A stretch of 64,000 bases of DNA from Monilinia fructicola. Lineage: Eukaryota; Ascomycota; Leotiomycetes; Helotiales; Sclerotiniaceae. Location of the stretch: positions 1,752,001 to 1,816,000 of the forward strand of contig VICG01000002.1 of the NCBI GenBank assembly GCA_008692225.1, read 5' to 3'. Shown here in pieces: positions 1 to 9,722 of the stretch; the first letter of the stretch is position 1; every line of letters begins with the position of its first letter. Below the pieces are notes generated by a model. It searched no databases and had not been told where the DNA came from. It was given only the letters and a program-made list of their open reading frames with translations. The position numbers and the translations under genes are program-made.

Positions 1-18
1 ACTCAGAGATACTTCATC

Positions 19-968
19 ATGTCTAGCCCACCTACCATCACTGAGCCCACCGCCGCTGATCCCACTGTGTCTCCATTCGCTGTTTTCAGTCCCTCTTCTC
101 CTGCTCCCTCTTGGCTTGGGGTTTCACCCGAGGACTTTATACCCTTTCTACCGCCACAACCTCTACCCGAAGGCTCCCCGTCGCTACCGCCAAACTCACG
201 AACATGGGTTCCAGCTCACTTGCCAAGAGACACCAGCTGGTCACCAATTCTGTGGTTGTACATAATTGGATTTGTGCAAGACATCCATTGCATGATGTTG
301 CTAGGTGAATATTCTAAAAACATCACTATTAGCGAATATACATTCAACGTCGGCTTCTTGAACTTTGCCAAGTCACTTCAACGCGCCTGCCAACTTCGAG
401 GCGCTTTCGTGCCAGGACGACGACTAGTCGAAGCTGCATGGGTGGCCAGAATGAGCACGTATGCCATCAAAGAGTGTTCGGTATCGGTAGTGGAGCATCT
501 TAATGAGTGTTTGTGGCAGGTATGTATCAACGAAAATCTGATCCGATGGCGATACCTACTAAGTATGTCTCGTGAAGACCCAGTGTTACGAGGTAAGGCA
601 ATATTGGGTAGGAATGAGTCGCCGATACATTGGTCTCGACATCCAAGTGAGTTTTGACCGAAAAACCCCCTGGATTGCGGGCAGAGCTAACGAATTTATA
701 GAGCCATTTCAATGGCGTCGTTGGAAAACTCAGCGACCTTTCTGAAATTGTAATCAATACTGCTATGCTAAGGACATTAGACATGGACCACACCCACGAC
801 GCTCGCTTACTTGTGAAGGTGTCTTATCTGTCATTTGCATTATCAGGAAGAACGTATGAGTTAACCTGGGAATTGAGCGAGAGAGATAAAGCAAGAGTTG
901 CAAGACTCCTTAGGCTTGGTCTGGCAACACGAATGACCAGGGAAAACATATTTTTTATGGCAACTTGA
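19..968 (+). CDS. Hypothetical protein, 3 exons, 276 aa
   Basis: Not a family I recognise. The first open frame runs to 657, but two good introns give a longer, more protein-like model: exons 19..519, 584..646 and 702..968, all phase 0. Intron 1 (520-583) has GTATGT, a CTACTAA branch site and CAG. Intron 2 (647-701) has GTGAGT, GCTAAC and TAG. The joins bring three different frames into one continuous reading of 276 aa. The N-terminal ~70 residues are Pro/Ser-rich and probably disordered. A hydrophobic stretch near residue 80 (PILWLYIIGF) is too short for a sure membrane helix. The rest is mixed helical, ending in a charged segment (ELSERDKARVARLLRLG). The function is unknown. I am fairly sure of the splicing, less sure that this is a conserved gene. 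Confidence 0.55.
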
Positions 969-1263
969 GTCCGAAACTAGTCTATCTGGAGTTGAGTAAG
1001 AACAAGAGTTCGAGGGAGAGGGACCAAATACACTTATGCAGTTGATGGAGAAAAGGAAAGACAGGACAGCGAGAGAGAGAAACTTTTGACGATGAAAAGG
1101 TAATGCAGACGGGGAGGATAATACTGGCTATATTTGCGAGTCCTAGAGTTGGAAAAACCTGATGGCGCGGAAGGACAGAGCAGATACTGATATAGCATCC
1201 ATGGATCTCATTTGATTTCCAATTTGTTTTTCCAGTTTTCTATGACTATTGACTACCCGATCT

Positions 1264-1910
1264 TTAGTTTAGCCTATCCCCGTATGACTGGAATAAAGAG
1301 AACCATGATTTGCGTTGTACATCTCCTTGTCGGGACTGCCAAGCTGCCGCGTTTGATCCTGCATCCTCGTCAACATTACTTGTCTTGTAATGAAACAGAT
1401 CAAACGTGACTTACCTGGAGTAATGCCTTTACCAAATCCAAATATCCTTAATAGAGCACGAACAGGCCAAAGAGGCCCAAATATCACAGCTAGTGCTGCC
1501 CAGAATCCGAAAAAGCTGGAATATGGATTTTGACGGACGATAGGCCCCAAAATGTCTAACAAGGATTTTGCAGAACGGCTAGGGTTCTCAAAAGCATTCA
1601 GACCAGCTACCTTTGCCGCATTGAAGCGTCTTGGAGCATCCTGATATAATTGTTCCGCCACAACCTTGGTGGCGGTAAGATGTCTGGGAGCATCCTGATA
1701 TAATTTTTGTGCCGCTACCTTGGACCATCCGATGAGGACTGGAGTTGTCTCAATAGCAGAGTTGAGAGCAGGCTGAACTTTGGCAACTGCAATCAAAGCA
1801 GCCTCTTTTCCTTTTTCATATGCTCCTGGGGCATTGTCCCATGCATGTTGAGCTGCCTTTTGAGCTTCTGCGACTGCTTTTGCATAAAGCGTTGATATAT
1901 TGTCGGCCAT
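1264..1910 (-). CDS. Interferon-inducible 6-16 (ISG12)-like small protein, 196 aa
   Basis: The gene is on the minus strand with exons 1910..1415 and 1358..1264. The intron (1359-1414, 56 nt) has donor GTAAGT and acceptor GCAG, phase 1. Without splicing the frame runs on into an unrelated tail; with splicing the C-terminus reads GSNAAAWQSRQGDVQ, then SWFSLFQSYG. This fits the Gly/Ala-rich hydrophobic core of the Ifi-6-16/ISG12 family, whose consensus is GS-x-AA, G-x-V and S-x2-LQS-x-G. The N-terminal ~100 residues are amphipathic and repetitive (QKLYQDAPRHL, then EQLYQDAPRRF). A hydrophobic run lies around residues 130-150 (FFGFWAALAVIFGPLWPV). In animals the family is small and membrane-associated (mitochondria/ER); many filamentous fungi carry expanded, uncharacterised homologues. 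The family call is my inference from the motif. Confidence 0.6.
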
Positions 1911-2753
1911 TATTGTTGTATCCTGAAGGCAAATGAAAGGCTATGGAGAGCTTTCGAAAAGACAAAGTCTGACCATAAGACAATCGCAGCATCGTAGTGG
2001 GACACTCCATGCTGCGGGGTATACTAGTACAGTAGAGTTGTAAGAACCTTGGAACGCACTGTATACATTCATTCTTCTTGCTCCAATAGCCACCAATGAG
2101 CCATGCTGCTAGACGATACGTGGCTTAATCGTGACCACTCAATTGGTTTAGCGGGCTGATGGTGTAGAGGTTGTTAAACAATAGTTGGGGATTTGTACTC
2201 TTGATGTAAGGTACAGGAAGCAGAAGATGAAGAAGTTTCGGATGGTTCCAGGTTATTTATTATTGTTGATTTGGATCGAGTTCATCTCAAAATTAGGTGA
2301 GGTGGGATTGATACATGCACGGGCCTCGACAATAAGATGACTACAATTAACTAGGACGGACTGCTGTTACTACTGCTGCCCAGGTGTTACCTAGGTACCT
2401 ACTACCATTAAAATTATTACTACCACTGTTACTGCCACTGCCACTAATTGATACCGATACTCATCACTCACTACTCATTTCCCCAGGTAAGGTCGTGGGT
2501 GATGACTCGGGATGCCGAACTTCTCAGTTCTTCTCCATCTTCATCTTCATCTTCTCCATCTTCATCTCCTCCACCTCCACCTCCATTCTTCAAAATTTAG
2601 AACCAATTGTCTCACCTGCAATCCACATCCATCCCGCTTCTTCCTCAATACTACAAATGTCCGTCTCAACATAGAACTAACTACGAATACTCAACTACAT
2701 AATTCACAAGTGCACTCTGGTCTCTGTAAATTGAAAGGGTTACAATAAGATAT
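1911..2753. other. Intergenic, shared upstream region
   Basis: This is about 0.84 kb between the divergent 6-16-like gene (minus) and the double-psi barrel gene (plus), so it probably holds both promoters. It contains a pyrimidine-rich stretch of TTCATC/TCCACC units (about 2520-2600) just upstream of the plus-strand gene. Pyrimidine tracts are common before fungal transcription starts. No convincing TATA box or extra gene was seen. Confidence 0.4.
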
Positions 2754-3603
2754 ATGAAAATGGGAAGCACTATCCATGAGACACCAGAGTGGGAAACTCC
2801 AACACCAAAACATTCTTTCCTCAGCAAATATAATATATTCTCAAAGCCGGAGCCAACACTTCCTAGCACGAAAGAAGGACTTTCGAGCTCGTCTGGTAAT
2901 GCTGTCGCAACGGGAACGTTGGGGAAGCCTACTCTAATTGAACGATTCAATGATGTAGTGCCCAAAGATCGCAAATACTTTGGAAGGAGTCGCAAAGTAT
3001 TTTTGCTGATTGTAGGAGGAGCAATTGTGATATTACTGGCATTGATCCTGGGACTGGGGCTTGGTCTTGGACTGAAGCATTCATCGTATGTACATTTAGC
3101 AATTTATGGTTTATTCGATGCTCATGTTCTACTTTCGTCCTTCTTTACGTGAACTGGCCGATGCAACAAGTCACTTCTCACTACATTTACTGCTCAATTG
3201 ATCGGAACAGCGTACTGATTTACCCCTCCAAAAAAGGTCCAGAGCGCTACCTCTTCCATCAAATGGTGGGATATTCACAGGAGATCTCACATACTATGCA
3301 CCAGCTCTCGGTGCATGCGGGATAGAATCTTCGTCAACTGAGTCCATTTGCGCTGTTTCTCACATTATTTTTGACGCTGCCTCGACCAGCTCAAACCCCA
3401 ATGCCAACCCGCTCTGTGGGAAGAAGATTAGAATAACCCGTCGAAAAGAATCGGGAAGTGGGAATAGTACAGTTGACGTAACCGTTGTCGATCGATGTGT
3501 TGGATGCAAGGCCGAGGATTTGGACTTGAGTCTGACAGTTTTCAAAAAGTTGGCCCAAGAAGCAGAGGGAAGGGTTATTGGAAGTTGGGCCTGGCTACAG
3601 TGA
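2754..3603 (+). CDS. Membrane-anchored RlpA-like double-psi beta-barrel protein, 230 aa
   Basis: Exons are 2754..3085 and 3243..3603. The intron (3086-3242, 157 nt, phase 2) has donor GTATGT and acceptor CCAG. Exon 1 encodes a Ser/Pro-rich cytoplasmic tail, a basic juxtamembrane patch (RKYFGRSRK) and one membrane helix at about residues 82-107 (FLLIVGGAIVILLALILG, then Gly-Leu repeats). Exon 2 encodes a double-psi beta-barrel of the RlpA/barwin/expansin-like type: FTGDLTYYAPALGACG, a Cys pair, VTVVDRCVGCKAEDLDLS and the terminal GSWAWLQ. That topology puts the barrel outside the membrane as a type II protein. The family includes expansin-like and cerato-platanin-neighbour proteins that bind cell-wall glucans. 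No catalytic activity should be assumed, because the lytic Asp of the bacterial RlpA relatives was not identified here. Met3 is an equally possible start. Confidence 0.85.
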
Positions 3604-4272
3604 GCGGCAGTGCAATATGACTTTAGAGCGAAAGCATTTTATGTTGGGATACCCGGAATTTAATCTTCTTTTGGGCAGGACCTGATATATGTATGTATGT
3701 ATGTATGATTCATGATGGATTGTGGTTTTAATTTGGCAGCGGAGATACCCTTTTATTATCGATATAAATGAATCACAATACTGTGATGGTATATTTCAGT
3801 GGTTACACAAGTTTGTGAGTGTCGAAAGTCACAACGATAAATGCGTTTAGTGTCTTATTATTGTCCGAATTCTTCTTCCACCGTCTTGCAGGCGCCAAGT
3901 CATTTCCCAAGAACGAGTGATGAGAATGCTATTCAAGGTTGAGTGAAAGATCTACCCATTGCCGAAAGAAGACTTCTCTCTTATCCTTACAGGACTGTTG
4001 GACCTCAGTAGTATCCGAATTGAAAGTATAATTGTTGATAGGCTCTAGAGAGAAGCAAATTCAGTGATTCAGTCTACTCTATGAGAACATTTGGATAGTT
4101 TTTATCAATGATCATTCGCGGCTGCGCCATCTCGAATCACCAACCGCACTGAACATCTGGCCTTCATGCTATTGTTTGTAAAGATCCCCCTGGCCTTCCT
4201 ATCTTTCCCCTTCCAATTCTCTCGCGAATACAACCATCCTCTCCTACATTTTCACTGCAGCCCTCTCCACAC
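3604..4272. other. Intergenic, no gene seen
   Basis: This is 0.67 kb after the barrel gene. It starts with a short GTAT array (about 3690-3708). No frame with good codon continuity or splice structure was found. Confidence 0.4.
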
Positions 4273-4803
4273 TTACCTCGGCCGCCCTCGCATCCGTAGC
4301 TTGCGACTCAACTTGCAATACCAAACTTGTATGGAGCAACCAGCAACAAGAGTCGGAAAACTTCGACGTGCGTTGGGCATGGCTGTTGTGAAATCTAGAT
4401 GTGCGAATGATGGTCTTCTTTGATGCAAGGGAGATGATAACACAGTAGAAGCAAAGATGGAAAGAGGGGAGCTTAATGGTGGTTGAATGGCTGTTTGGGG
4501 GAGTTGGCCAGGGAGGGAAGCTGTGGGGATTTCTTGCATGTCGCGAGACTCAACATTAAGGCGATGGAGATGGGAGTATTGGGCTAGGGTAGGGGCTCGA
4601 ATATTCTGATGATACTCTACTTGCCAGGAGAAGTAACAGAATAGATGCTGAACAAGGCAGAAACATACCTTCTTGCGCTTTTGGGGCCAAAGATCGATTA
4701 GTTTGAAGTTGGGGGGGGAGTTTCTTGAATCCGGGTCCAGCATGTTCATCCCGATCAACCTCACAAATCTCACAATCATGTCACAGTCATCAAACTCTCC
4801 CAT
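4273..4803 (-). CDS. Uncharacterised protein, possible 2-exon gene, 155 aa
   Basis: A minus-strand frame stays open for the whole stretch and contains a plausible intron at 4606-4668 (63 nt, GTATGT to CATCAG, phase 0), giving exons 4803..4669 and 4605..4273. The N-terminus reads MGEFDDCDMIVRFVRLIGM, followed by a Pro/Lys-rich segment (LIDLWPQKRKK). The second exon is Pro/Ser-rich and ends in a basic tail (KLRMRGRPR). I recognise no family. It could be a lineage-specific gene or chance coding. The overlapping plus-strand frame at 4166-4423 looks weaker. Confidence 0.35.
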   Translation of the reverse strand: MGEFDDCDMIVRFVRLIGMNMLDPDSRNSPPNFKLIDLWPQKRKKVCFCLVQHLFCYFSWQVEYHQNIRAPTLAQYSHLHRLNVESRDMQEIPTASLPGQLPQTAIQPPLSSPLSIFASTVLSSPLHQRRPSFAHLDFTTAMPNARRSFPTLVAGCSIQVWYCKLSRKLRMRGRPR

Positions 4804-4867
4804 CCTATCCTATCCTGAATGGTAAACTCGTGAAAGCGAACAGGCCAGCTGAGGACAGCTTCTTTAT

Positions 4868-4890
4868 CACGTGAACCCCTCATCCACGTG
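4868..4890. promoter_or_regulatory. Pair of CACGTG E-box motifs
   Basis: Two palindromic CACGTG hexamers at 4868-4873 and 4885-4890 start 17 bp apart. They lie between the uncharacterised minus gene (starts 4803) and the lectin-like/PI-PLC gene (starts 5389). CACGTG is the classic bHLH site (Cbf1/Pho4/SREBP-like factors). Closely spaced pairs are unlikely by chance, but function is inferred only from motif and position. Confidence 0.4.
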
Positions 4891-5062
4891 TCTCAAAGTG
4901 GAACTCAACATTTAGCTTCTCCTCTGACCGATGAAGACCCTTGTAATCATACCAATATGGACCCCCCAACGGCTGCCCCTGCAGTTAGCTAGTCCCACGG
5001 GCCGATAAAAGCGCTAGAAAAGTACACGATGTCTCAAATCGTACGTGTTGAGCTTGGTGGCA

Positions 5063-5069
5063 TATAAAA
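5063..5069 (+). promoter_or_regulatory. Candidate TATA box of the lectin-like/PI-PLC gene
   Basis: A TATAAAA hexamer-plus lies 320 bp upstream of the ATG at 5389, in a pyrimidine-rich setting (CTCTCCTCG and CTTACTTCTACC follow). It would imply a 5' leader of about 250-290 nt, which is normal for fungi. No transcript evidence is available. Confidence 0.35.
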
Positions 5070-5388
5070 GCTTGGCGACTCTCCTCGATATTTACACTTT
5101 TGTACAGCCAGATTTTCCCGCTTCAAGTCATATTATAGTTTTATCATTGGTTGTATGAATCTGATGTTTTGTGATTGTTTGTGAAGGCATTGTTGCTTTA
5201 CCAAGTCAGGATACACTTCTTGTATTTATATTTGCATTTCGACACCGCTGCTTTGTGTCTACCTCCCACTCCTTACCAAGGACTCTTACTTCTACCATAT
5301 AGATAAAGCATCCAGAGATTTGACCATTCGAGATATAGCTAGGTAGTTCTGCATAATATCCCCGCAAACGATAGAAAAATTATCAAAT

Positions 5389-7359
5389 ATGGCTTGGATA
5401 GCAAGAGGTCAATCCAGTTTCGTCCAAGATACCCCAGATGGACACACATCCGCCGTCCCCGCCATCGCCACCCACCGCGGCGCCCTGTGGTGTCTCTGGA
5501 GCGACCCCTCCGGTGACTTGTACTATGCCATAGGTGATAATGACACCTTCCAGGCCCGGATTCGCTTTCCCGACCAGGGAATTCCAGTCATGGCCGATCT
5601 GCTTGGTCGTCTGCATGCCGTGATCGTAAGAGGGGATGGAGAAATCGCTCATTACGAGTATAACGACGTGGATAAAGATTGGTCCCTTCCTACGATCCTT
5701 GACAAAGGGTCTGGATTATGGACTAACACTACTCCATCGTTGATAAGTCATCATAACAATTTGATGTTGGTGTATATCCAGGGTACATATCTATATTATT
5801 CAACATGGACGTTAGATTCCGAAGATCAGCCAGTCTGGAAATATCCTCAGGAAGTTAGTGGAATCAGCAAAGTATCCGGGATACCCGCTTTGTTTGTATT
5901 GAATGGAGATTTGCATGTCCTTTGTGCGTCTTCGGATGAGAATCGTTTGATTCTTGGCTTCAAATATTCGCTGCCGGAGGATGTGTGGAATTCTTGTGAT
6001 GATGTTAGTGAAGGGAAGGCTGCCCAAGGTGTTTCGGCCACTTCGTATGGTGATAGTGCTTTTTTAGCTTTTCAAGAAAACGGACCGGGTGATACTTCTC
6101 ATGTAATCTATATGAGCGAGTATAAAGATGGGATGTGGCATCCTCAAGAGGCCATTGCTGGTCAGACTTCTTTTGATCCTCCACAGTTGGCTGTGCTCAA
6201 TGGAAGGGTGAATTGTATATTCAATTCCAATGATGAGAGTCGAGAGTTATTATGGTATTCTAGACCGTTATTAGATTACTCTCTAAGTTCGTGGATGGCA
6301 GAAATTGCGGACGATACTCTTTTGTCCGAAATGACTATTCCCGGAACTCACGATAGTAAGCATCATCACTCTTTTCCTTTTCCGTGAACAAACTGACAAC
6401 TCCTTCAACAGGCTGCGCAGAATCCAACATCCCCTTTGTACGCACCCAGTACCTTTCCATAGCCGCACAACTCAAAGCCGGTATCCGCTTTCTCGATCTT
6501 CGTGTGCGCGTCCACTCCGATGGTCAGCTCTACATGTACCACGGCGGCATTCCCATCAATTTGCCCTTTTACCTCAAATTCGATTTCGTCATGCAAGAAG
6601 TCTTTGATTTCCTTTCTCAACACAGTCAAGAAACAGTATTGATATCCATCAATAACGATGATAAATCAGACAAAGAACCTCCTTCGACCTTCTACTCCGC
6701 GGTTGCTAAACATATTACTTCTATTCCCCCATATCCCTCTGGACAACCCCGCTGGATTACATCAAATTCCCCGTCAACACTTGGTGATGCGCGTGGGAAA
6801 GCAGTGTTGCTTCGTCGGTACCAATGTGAAGAGGATTTGGCTCCAGAGGAGAAAATGGGTTTAGATCTAAGTGGGTGGTTGAATAATAATCCAGATTTCA
6901 CCCTCGAGACCGAGAGCGGTGTTACAGTGCACTTGCAGGATAAATGGCAATATTCTGATATCATTCCTCTGAAAGGTTTGGTCGAGAGTAAATATGAATT
7001 CGTGGTTCATATGTTAGAGAAAGCTAGGGATGGCGCAAGAGAAGAATGGTTCATTAATTTTATGAGTGCAGTTGGAGATCCGGTACAAAAGGGGGAAGTT
7101 GCGGAGAGTCATGTACGTTTTGAGTCCCCTCTCCTATCCACGTACAAAGTAACTCGCTAACCAATAAACCCCCTTCAAGTGGATCGCAGTAGGTGCCCAC
7201 AGTAAATTAATCGGCGCATTTGTTCAAGGCATGAATCCCACCCTTCGCTCAAAATTCGATTGGGGAATCAAGAAAAGATATGGAATCATTCCAATGGATT
7301 ACCCGGAGTTACCGAAGGATTCGGATTTAGTTGCGTTAATGATTGGGTGTAATATGTAG
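5389..7359 (+). CDS. Beta-propeller (fucose-lectin-like) / PI-PLC X-domain fusion protein, 615 aa
   Basis: Exons are 5389..6355, 6412..7112 and 7180..7359; the introns are 56 and 67 nt (GTAAGC/CAG and GTACGT/AAG). Residues 1-~300 hold repeated blades with short WCLWSDPSG-, YYAIGD- and LLWYSRP-like units, as in fungal fucose-specific lectin propellers. Residues ~305-615 form a phosphatidylinositol-specific phospholipase C X domain of the bacterial type. LSEMTIPGTHDS gives His321 and Asp322; DLRV gives Arg353; YMYHGG gives His366. The Arg-to-His spacing of 13 matches the Bacillus catalytic set (Arg69, His82), so the enzyme is probably intact. Such enzymes cleave PI or GPI anchors by general acid/base chemistry. 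No signal peptide is visible at this start, so export, if any, is non-classical. The propeller may target the enzyme to glycans. Confidence 0.88.
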
Positions 7360-8460
7360 AATAGAGCGAGATATTGAGTGTTCAAAACGTTTTTTTTTTT
7401 GATATTCTGCTGCTCCCTTACTGGTAGTGGCTCTCCGCTGGGTCAGATAACAACTATGAGTTAGTATTTGTTCATCATACAATTTTTTCCTTCTTTCAAT
7501 CCACGATTCGGGGCTAAAAGAAAACTTGTGAGTCGAACTGTTGCAAGAAAAAGGCAAGTGTTCTAATATGGAGAACTATCTGCACATGCCATTTAGTGAA
7601 AGGCCACCATTGTTCCAAGCCCCTATATTGATATCCACAAATTTCGATTTTGCAGCTACTGTAGACACCTTACACAGTCCAAACCGCCATGTTTGATCAT
7701 CCATGGATTGTTCAAGTGCTACTGAAGAAGTCTTTCTGAAATATCTCAAAGCAGAAAATGTTATCGAAACAGTAGAATCAGATGCCATCACACTTGGAAG
7801 GCTGGCATTAATCAAAGACAAAGACAAACGACAAACGACAAACTTCGACTTCAAGACTCTTGAGAAGAACATATGGTATCTGATCAATGGATTATAAGGA
7901 TGATTGGGGAAATCACGAGAAAGAGTGTCGGCATGGGCAAGCAGTCATATTCCAACTTACGCGTCTGATTGGGTTAACGTCACATCTCAGCAAGTCTTTC
8001 TCAAAAGTCGAGACACGGAAACTGGAATGGGAATAGTTAATAAATAGGTTGAGAAGAAACAGCGAGAGTAATGAAAGTTTTGATTGATGTCATTTAGATA
8101 CTATCTGTCCCCAGGATTTCGGTTACATCCGAAAGTGTAAAATCTTGGATAACCTTGGAAATCTTCAAACACCCAATGAGATGTCCATCCCTTGATAAAT
8201 TAGTCAGGAACATAGATTTCCACGGGTGCACAGACAGTTTGATCTATCATGCTCGGAATTCCTTCCCTCTTGATATTTTTATTCCAATTTGTCATTTGGA
8301 AGCAATTCATGAGGCATCGGAATTCTTCTTTCTTTTACTGCTCATTCTTTCCAAAGACTACAGATAACGAAAGTCATCCATTCTATTGAACATCGGGATT
8401 CAAAAGTAAACCGCACCCTGATTGAGGAAACAGCTGAGGTGAAAGCAGCAGAGCAGAGAT
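7360..8460. other. Intergenic, no convincing gene
   Basis: This is 1.1 kb between two plus-strand genes. Short frames on both strands at 7576-7897 overlap and neither shows a splice model or family signature. The stretch probably holds the 3' UTR of the PI-PLC gene and the promoter of the next gene. Confidence 0.4.
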
Positions 8461-9722
8461 ATGCGCGTATCACTTCTTGCGATGGCAATGGGGCTTCTGT
8501 ATGAAAGTATAGAAGCCTCTCCAGCTCGTCGAGCAGGTAGTTATTCTCTTTCAACATCGAAAACATTCCGGATGTCTCATAGTAACTTCTCTCGATCTAG
8601 AATCCGATATAATGAATCCCAGCGAACACCAATTATCAGGAACTTCTTCCACTTCTAGTCTAAGCGATGCTACAGTCAAAAACGAAATCACTTCGGCATC
8701 AGATACATCGGCCTCGATTACTGGCTCGAACTTGATCCCGTGGGTTACTGTCGATGCTAGTGGGCATGCTTCAACAGTCACTCCAATCTTCACCATAATT
8801 GATGGCAAAGCGACAACAATTGATGCTGCCCCAGCAACATTGACAGCTACTGGTATTTCTTCTACTTATGGAACTACAACGACAACACCCACAACTGGTG
8901 AAGTAGTTCCTACCTCAACCGGTGGTGGAGCTTTTGAGATCTGCCATAATCTCAAGGGAAAGTTTGCACCGTTTTGTAAGCCGGATAATGCATCTAGTGT
9001 GTACGTTGATGAAACATATTATGGTTAGTTGGCCCTTCAAAGTGTACTGGATGATCGTTGACATTTTGCAGTCACTTGGGATGCTCAATACTTTGCCGGC
9101 TCGAATACCTCAGTTTTTATACAAGCAAACTATGTGAATGCTTCAGGGGGTGGTGTACAAGCTTTTCAATCGATACCCACGAGCAACAACCTTGGTTTTA
9201 TTGCGTGGACTATAGACAAGAGCTGGTTAAAGGGGATGAAAGTTCAACAACGTAACTTTGTTCATAACACCCGCCCAGAAAACCACGGTTTCTTCCGTAC
9301 AAGGACCAACTCTCATGGTTATTACTTCCCCTGCACCTGAACCATATCGTCAATCTCCAAGCAAGGCTCCTAATGGTGCCTCTCTTTACATAGCTCTTCC
9401 AGTAGTCCTTGCCTTCATTGCCGCGGTGATTGGTGGGACATTCTATTGCAATCGCAAGCATCGCACTATTGGTATGGGGAGTGTGATGGGTCGACGCAAG
9501 GGATATGGAACTGGCTCAAGAAGACAGAGAATGGGATTGGGGAAAAAGAAAGATCGAGCAATTATGTTGAGAGACCAGGAATTGACGGCCGATGGACAGT
9601 ATAGAGATGTTCCGACACTGAGACCAGAGGATCCCACAATGCATTATAGGGATGAGACAAGTTGGGACAACAATGAGCATTTTAAAGACGAGACGAAATG
9701 GCATTCTGGGTCGAGACTCTAA
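8461..9722 (+). CDS. Single-pass cell-surface protein with signal peptide, 365 aa
   Basis: Exons are 8461..8536, 8601..9023, 9072..9251 and 9304..9722, with introns of 64, 48, 52 nt; all three introns are phase 1. The frame is continuous only with all three removed. The protein begins with a short secretory signal (MRVSLLAMAMGLLY). A Ser/Thr-rich, probably O-glycosylated ectodomain contains PWVTVDASGHASTVTPIFT. A Cys/Trp-bearing segment follows (FEICHNLKGKFAPFCKPDN, then VTWDAQYFAGSNTSVFIQAN). One membrane helix lies at ~252-275 (SLYIALPVVLAFIAAVIGG), with a basic cytosolic tail of about 90 residues. The layout matches fungal wall-sensor-like proteins. I recall similar conserved Pezizomycotina proteins of unknown function but give no name. 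Uniform intron phase hints at modular exons. Confidence 0.82.

Noticed and set aside
4166..4423. 85-codon plus-strand frame
   Set aside because: Overlaps the better minus-strand model with a recognisable intron; no domain or signal.
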